Shown here: positions 62,141 to 64,000 of the stretch, in pieces
How the letters are laid out: each line of letters opens with the position of its first letter
How positions within the stretch are numbered: position 1 is the stretch's first letter
From: Alkalicoccus luteus
GTDB taxonomy: Bacteria > Bacillota > Bacilli > Bacillales > Salisediminibacteriaceae
Assembly: GCF_012034335.1 (NCBI RefSeq)
Contig: NZ_JAATHJ010000009.1
Location: forward strand, 1-64,000
Reading direction: 5' to 3'
DNA: 64,000 nucleotides
Program-made: the position numbers and the translations under genes
Notes under the pieces: generated by a model
Database searches by the model: none
Told to the model about the DNA's origin: nothing
Seen by the model: only the letters and a program-made list of their open reading frames with translations

Positions 62141-63163
62141 ATGGAGCTGAAAGTACACGTGTCAGAAGCGGTTGATTTAACGGGCTTTATGTTTGTCATT
62201 CATAATAGCGGCAGAAAAGAAGATGAAGAGCTGATTGAAAGGATGCTGAAACATGATCCGGCGGAGCAAAAGCTGGACCAGATTCGGCAGCGGCTTTCGG
62301 CAGCGGAGCACGAGCGGCTGGAGGTGTTTATGAATGAAGACAGCGCGATTGTCCCGGCACTGCTGCCAATTTTGCTGGAGGAGGAGCCAGAGCTTTCGGC
62401 AAGTGCGTTCAGCGAAAAGCTGCGGAAGCTGGATAATAGCGTCATCCGCAGCAGCATGTTCAGCCGTGCCTTCACGGACACCACGTATGATGGAACTGAT
62501 ATCGAACAGGGCAAACGGCTCGTCGAGCAGCTCGCTGTTCCGGCGAAAGAAAAATGGAAGCTGTTTTACTACCTGGACCGGCCTGAAGCCTTAAAAGACG
62601 AGCTTGCTGCGCTGATAGAGGAGATGTACGCCACCTATTACAAGCCGATGCGTGAGGAAGCATTCTCTGCAGCCGCTGCGTACCGCGCGGAGCTGCTTGA
62701 GCAGCCGAACGATCCGGAGCACCCCGTTAGACGGCTGGTAGCAGACTATGTGGACGTAGACAACGTGGACGTCATTCACGTCTATCCGTCCTTTTCGCTG
62801 AATATCGGCTTTATGCTGGCGGATGTGTCTAAAGAGCGCACAGTGCATTTCAGCATCGGCATTCAGCGGTTTTCTCTGATGGAATCGAAGCTGAATGAAG
62901 AGGAACTGTTCGGTCTGCTGAAGGTATTGACGGATGAGCGGCGGTTTCGATTGCTGCGCCTGTTGAAAAAGCGCCCGCACTACGGCTATGAGCTGGCGGA
63001 AGCGCTCGGTGTGTCGAACTCGACGATTTCTCACCATCTGGCCATTTTACTAAGTCATCAGTTCGTCACTTCAGACCGGGCAGAAAACAGGGTGTACTAC
63101 AAAGTGAATACCGCGGAAATTAAACGTGTCATGGCACAGGTTGAAAGCATGTTTGCTACCTAA
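62141..63163 (+). CDS. ArsR-family-type repressor with long N-terminal domain
   Basis: 340 residues from ATG 62141 after AGTGAGGTG. The winged helix is at the C-terminus (residues about 255-335): FGLLKVLTDERRFRLLRLLK, VSNSTISHHLAILLSHQFVT and AENRVYYKVN. The 250-residue N-terminal domain is helical and acidic, with no metal-binding Cys motif; it probably senses a compound exported by the adjacent MFS gene. 15 bp separate it from that gene. Confidence 0.82.
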   Translation: MELKVHVSEAVDLTGFMFVIHNSGRKEDEELIERMLKHDPAEQKLDQIRQRLSAAEHERLEVFMNEDSAIVPALLPILLEEEPELSASAFSEKLRKLDNSVIRSSMFSRAFTDTTYDGTDIEQGKRLVEQLAVPAKEKWKLFYYLDRPEALKDELAALIEEMYATYYKPMREEAFSAAAAYRAELLEQPNDPEHPVRRLVADYVDVDNVDVIHVYPSFSLNIGFMLADVSKERTVHFSIGIQRFSLMESKLNEEELFGLLKVLTDERRFRLLRLLKKRPHYGYELAEALGVSNSTISHHLAILLSHQFVTSDRAENRVYYKVNTAEIKRVMAQVESMFAT

Positions 63164-63178
63164 AGGAGGAGAACGGCG

Positions 63179-64000
63179 ATGGAGCAGAAAACCCTCTGGA
63201 GAAATCGAGCTTTTTTCTTGTACTTCCTTACCTTTCTAGCATCCGGGCTCAGCGTCTCGTTTTTTCTGTTTGCGGTAAACTGGTACGTCGTCGACTCACT
63301 CGGACTGGAAGCGATGCTCGGTCTCGTCTTTTTTGCGAGCTCCGTGCCGCGCCTGGTGTTTATGCTGATCGGCGGGGCGCTTGCAGACCGTGTTAACCGT
63401 GCGGTAATCATGCTCGTTTCAGACTTAACAAAGGCCATTCTGCTGATCGGGATCATTGTCCTGCTCGTCTTTCAGCTCGTGAACATTTGGGTGCTCGTTG
63501 TGCTCGCTCTTTTGTTCGGATTGCTGGATGCGTTTTTCTGGCCTGCAAGTCAAACCGTGCTGCCTGGAATTGTTGGTAAAAAACAGTTAACGCGAGCAAA
63601 CTCCGTTGTTCAGCTGACGAACAACGCGACGTTAATAGCCGGTCCAATGCTCGCTGGCTTTCTGATCGGGTTCGGCAGCTATGAGCTGATGTTTTTGGTC
63701 GTTTCCATTATGCTGTTTGCAGCAGCTGCGATCGATTGGAGATTGAAGCGGGACATTGAAGTACCTGAAGAATCGAATCGAGAAGAATCTGTGCTGCATG
63801 CTATTAAAAGTGGATTCAGCTACATGCGAAGCCGGCCTTTTCTGCTGACGCTTATGATGACGTCCGTCTTTTTAAATCTGCTCTTAGTCGGACCGTTCGT
63901 CATGGGGCTGCCAATTTACGCGAACCTGATTTTAGGTGGGGACGAGCTGACCTACAGCTACTTAAACGCAACGAGCGGAGCCGGTATGCTCGCTGGAGCG
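63179..64000 (+). CDS. MFS transporter, 3' end cut by the window
   Basis: 274 codons open to the window edge; ATG 63179 follows AAAGGAGGAG. Helices 1-7 of an MFS_3/YfiS-like exporter: RAFFLYFLTFLASGLSVSFF, VPRLVFMLIGGALADRVNRA (motif A-like), FWPASQTVLPGIVGKKQLTR and NATLIAGPMLAGFLIGFGSY. Together with the upstream repressor it forms a self-regulated drug or metabolite export operon. Confidence 0.88.
   Translation, partial: MEQKTLWRNRAFFLYFLTFLASGLSVSFFLFAVNWYVVDSLGLEAMLGLVFFASSVPRLVFMLIGGALADRVNRAVIMLVSDLTKAILLIGIIVLLVFQLVNIWVLVVLALLFGLLDAFFWPASQTVLPGIVGKKQLTRANSVVQLTNNATLIAGPMLAGFLIGFGSYELMFLVVSIMLFAAAAIDWRLKRDIEVPEESNREESVLHAIKSGFSYMRSRPFLLTLMMTSVFLNLLLVGPFVMGLPIYANLILGGDELTYSYLNATSGAGMLAGA

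Noticed and set aside
1-64000. tRNA, rRNA and known riboswitches
   Set aside because: I saw no cloverleaf, rRNA-like stretch or recognisable riboswitch core; short structured RNAs could still be missed without a covariance search.

Overview
The window looks like a chromosome segment of a Gram-positive Bacillaceae (Firmicutes) species. The evidence is GGAGG-type ribosome sites, sigma-A promoters, Bacillus-type families (ResBC, AzlCD, YdhK, DUF4181, RpiR, YjiH) and intrinsic terminators after most operons. Many proteins are acidic (lipoproteins and ResB rich in Asp/Glu), which suggests a salt- or alkali-adapted genus. That habitat and any genus name are inferences. No rRNA, tRNA or CRISPR array was seen.

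Positions 1 to about 25.85 kb are an AT-rich accessory island with many broken genes. It opens with the right end of an ISL3-type insertion sequence lying inside a SAVED-domain gene (CBASS anti-phage effector remnant). Next come a HicAB toxin-antitoxin locus whose toxin has a stop codon, and a serine resolvase with a res-like site. Two metal-resistance blocks follow: cadC-cadA-cadD (cadmium/zinc) and copY-copA-copB (copper). A half-site matching the res crossover lies on the far side of the cad block. Then come a decayed IS630-type transposase, a CcdA-like and a TVP38-like membrane protein, an N-terminally truncated ResB with intact ResC, a wrecked Csp copper-storage gene, a ferric-reductase-like heme membrane protein, a YdhK lipoprotein, a second Lgt, a stray ResB N-terminus, two paralogous mini membrane proteins, two further lipoproteins and an intact Csp-like four-helix Cys protein. 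The coherent theme is metal efflux plus handling of copper or redox metal at the outer face of the membrane.

From about 25.85 kb the DNA becomes GC-richer and the gene order is more orderly. 28.1-35.9 kb holds an AbgT transporter, three M20 hydrolases, a regulator and AzlCD, read as uptake and hydrolysis of N-acylated amino acids with export of excess branched-chain amino acid. 35.9-41.2 kb has a 42-bp tandem repeat, a formate/nitrite channel, a nuclease lipoprotein, a PII-like protein beside a cation/proton antiporter, and a diguanylate cyclase. 41.3-46.3 kb has an acetyltransferase, two carriers and many small membrane proteins, including three tandem DUF4181 paralogs.

46.4-47.9 kb is a nagE-like PTS gene broken in its EIIB domain, behind a NagR-type operator. 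48-53.2 kb is an operon of RpiR regulator, YjiH, M20 hydrolase, GNAT and an enolase-superfamily racemase. It matches the known N-succinyl route from D- to L-amino acids. After it comes a MurE-like ligase paralog. 55.5-61.9 kb is mostly small envelope proteins. The window ends with an ArsR-like repressor under two perfect operators and the start of an MFS exporter gene cut by the window edge.
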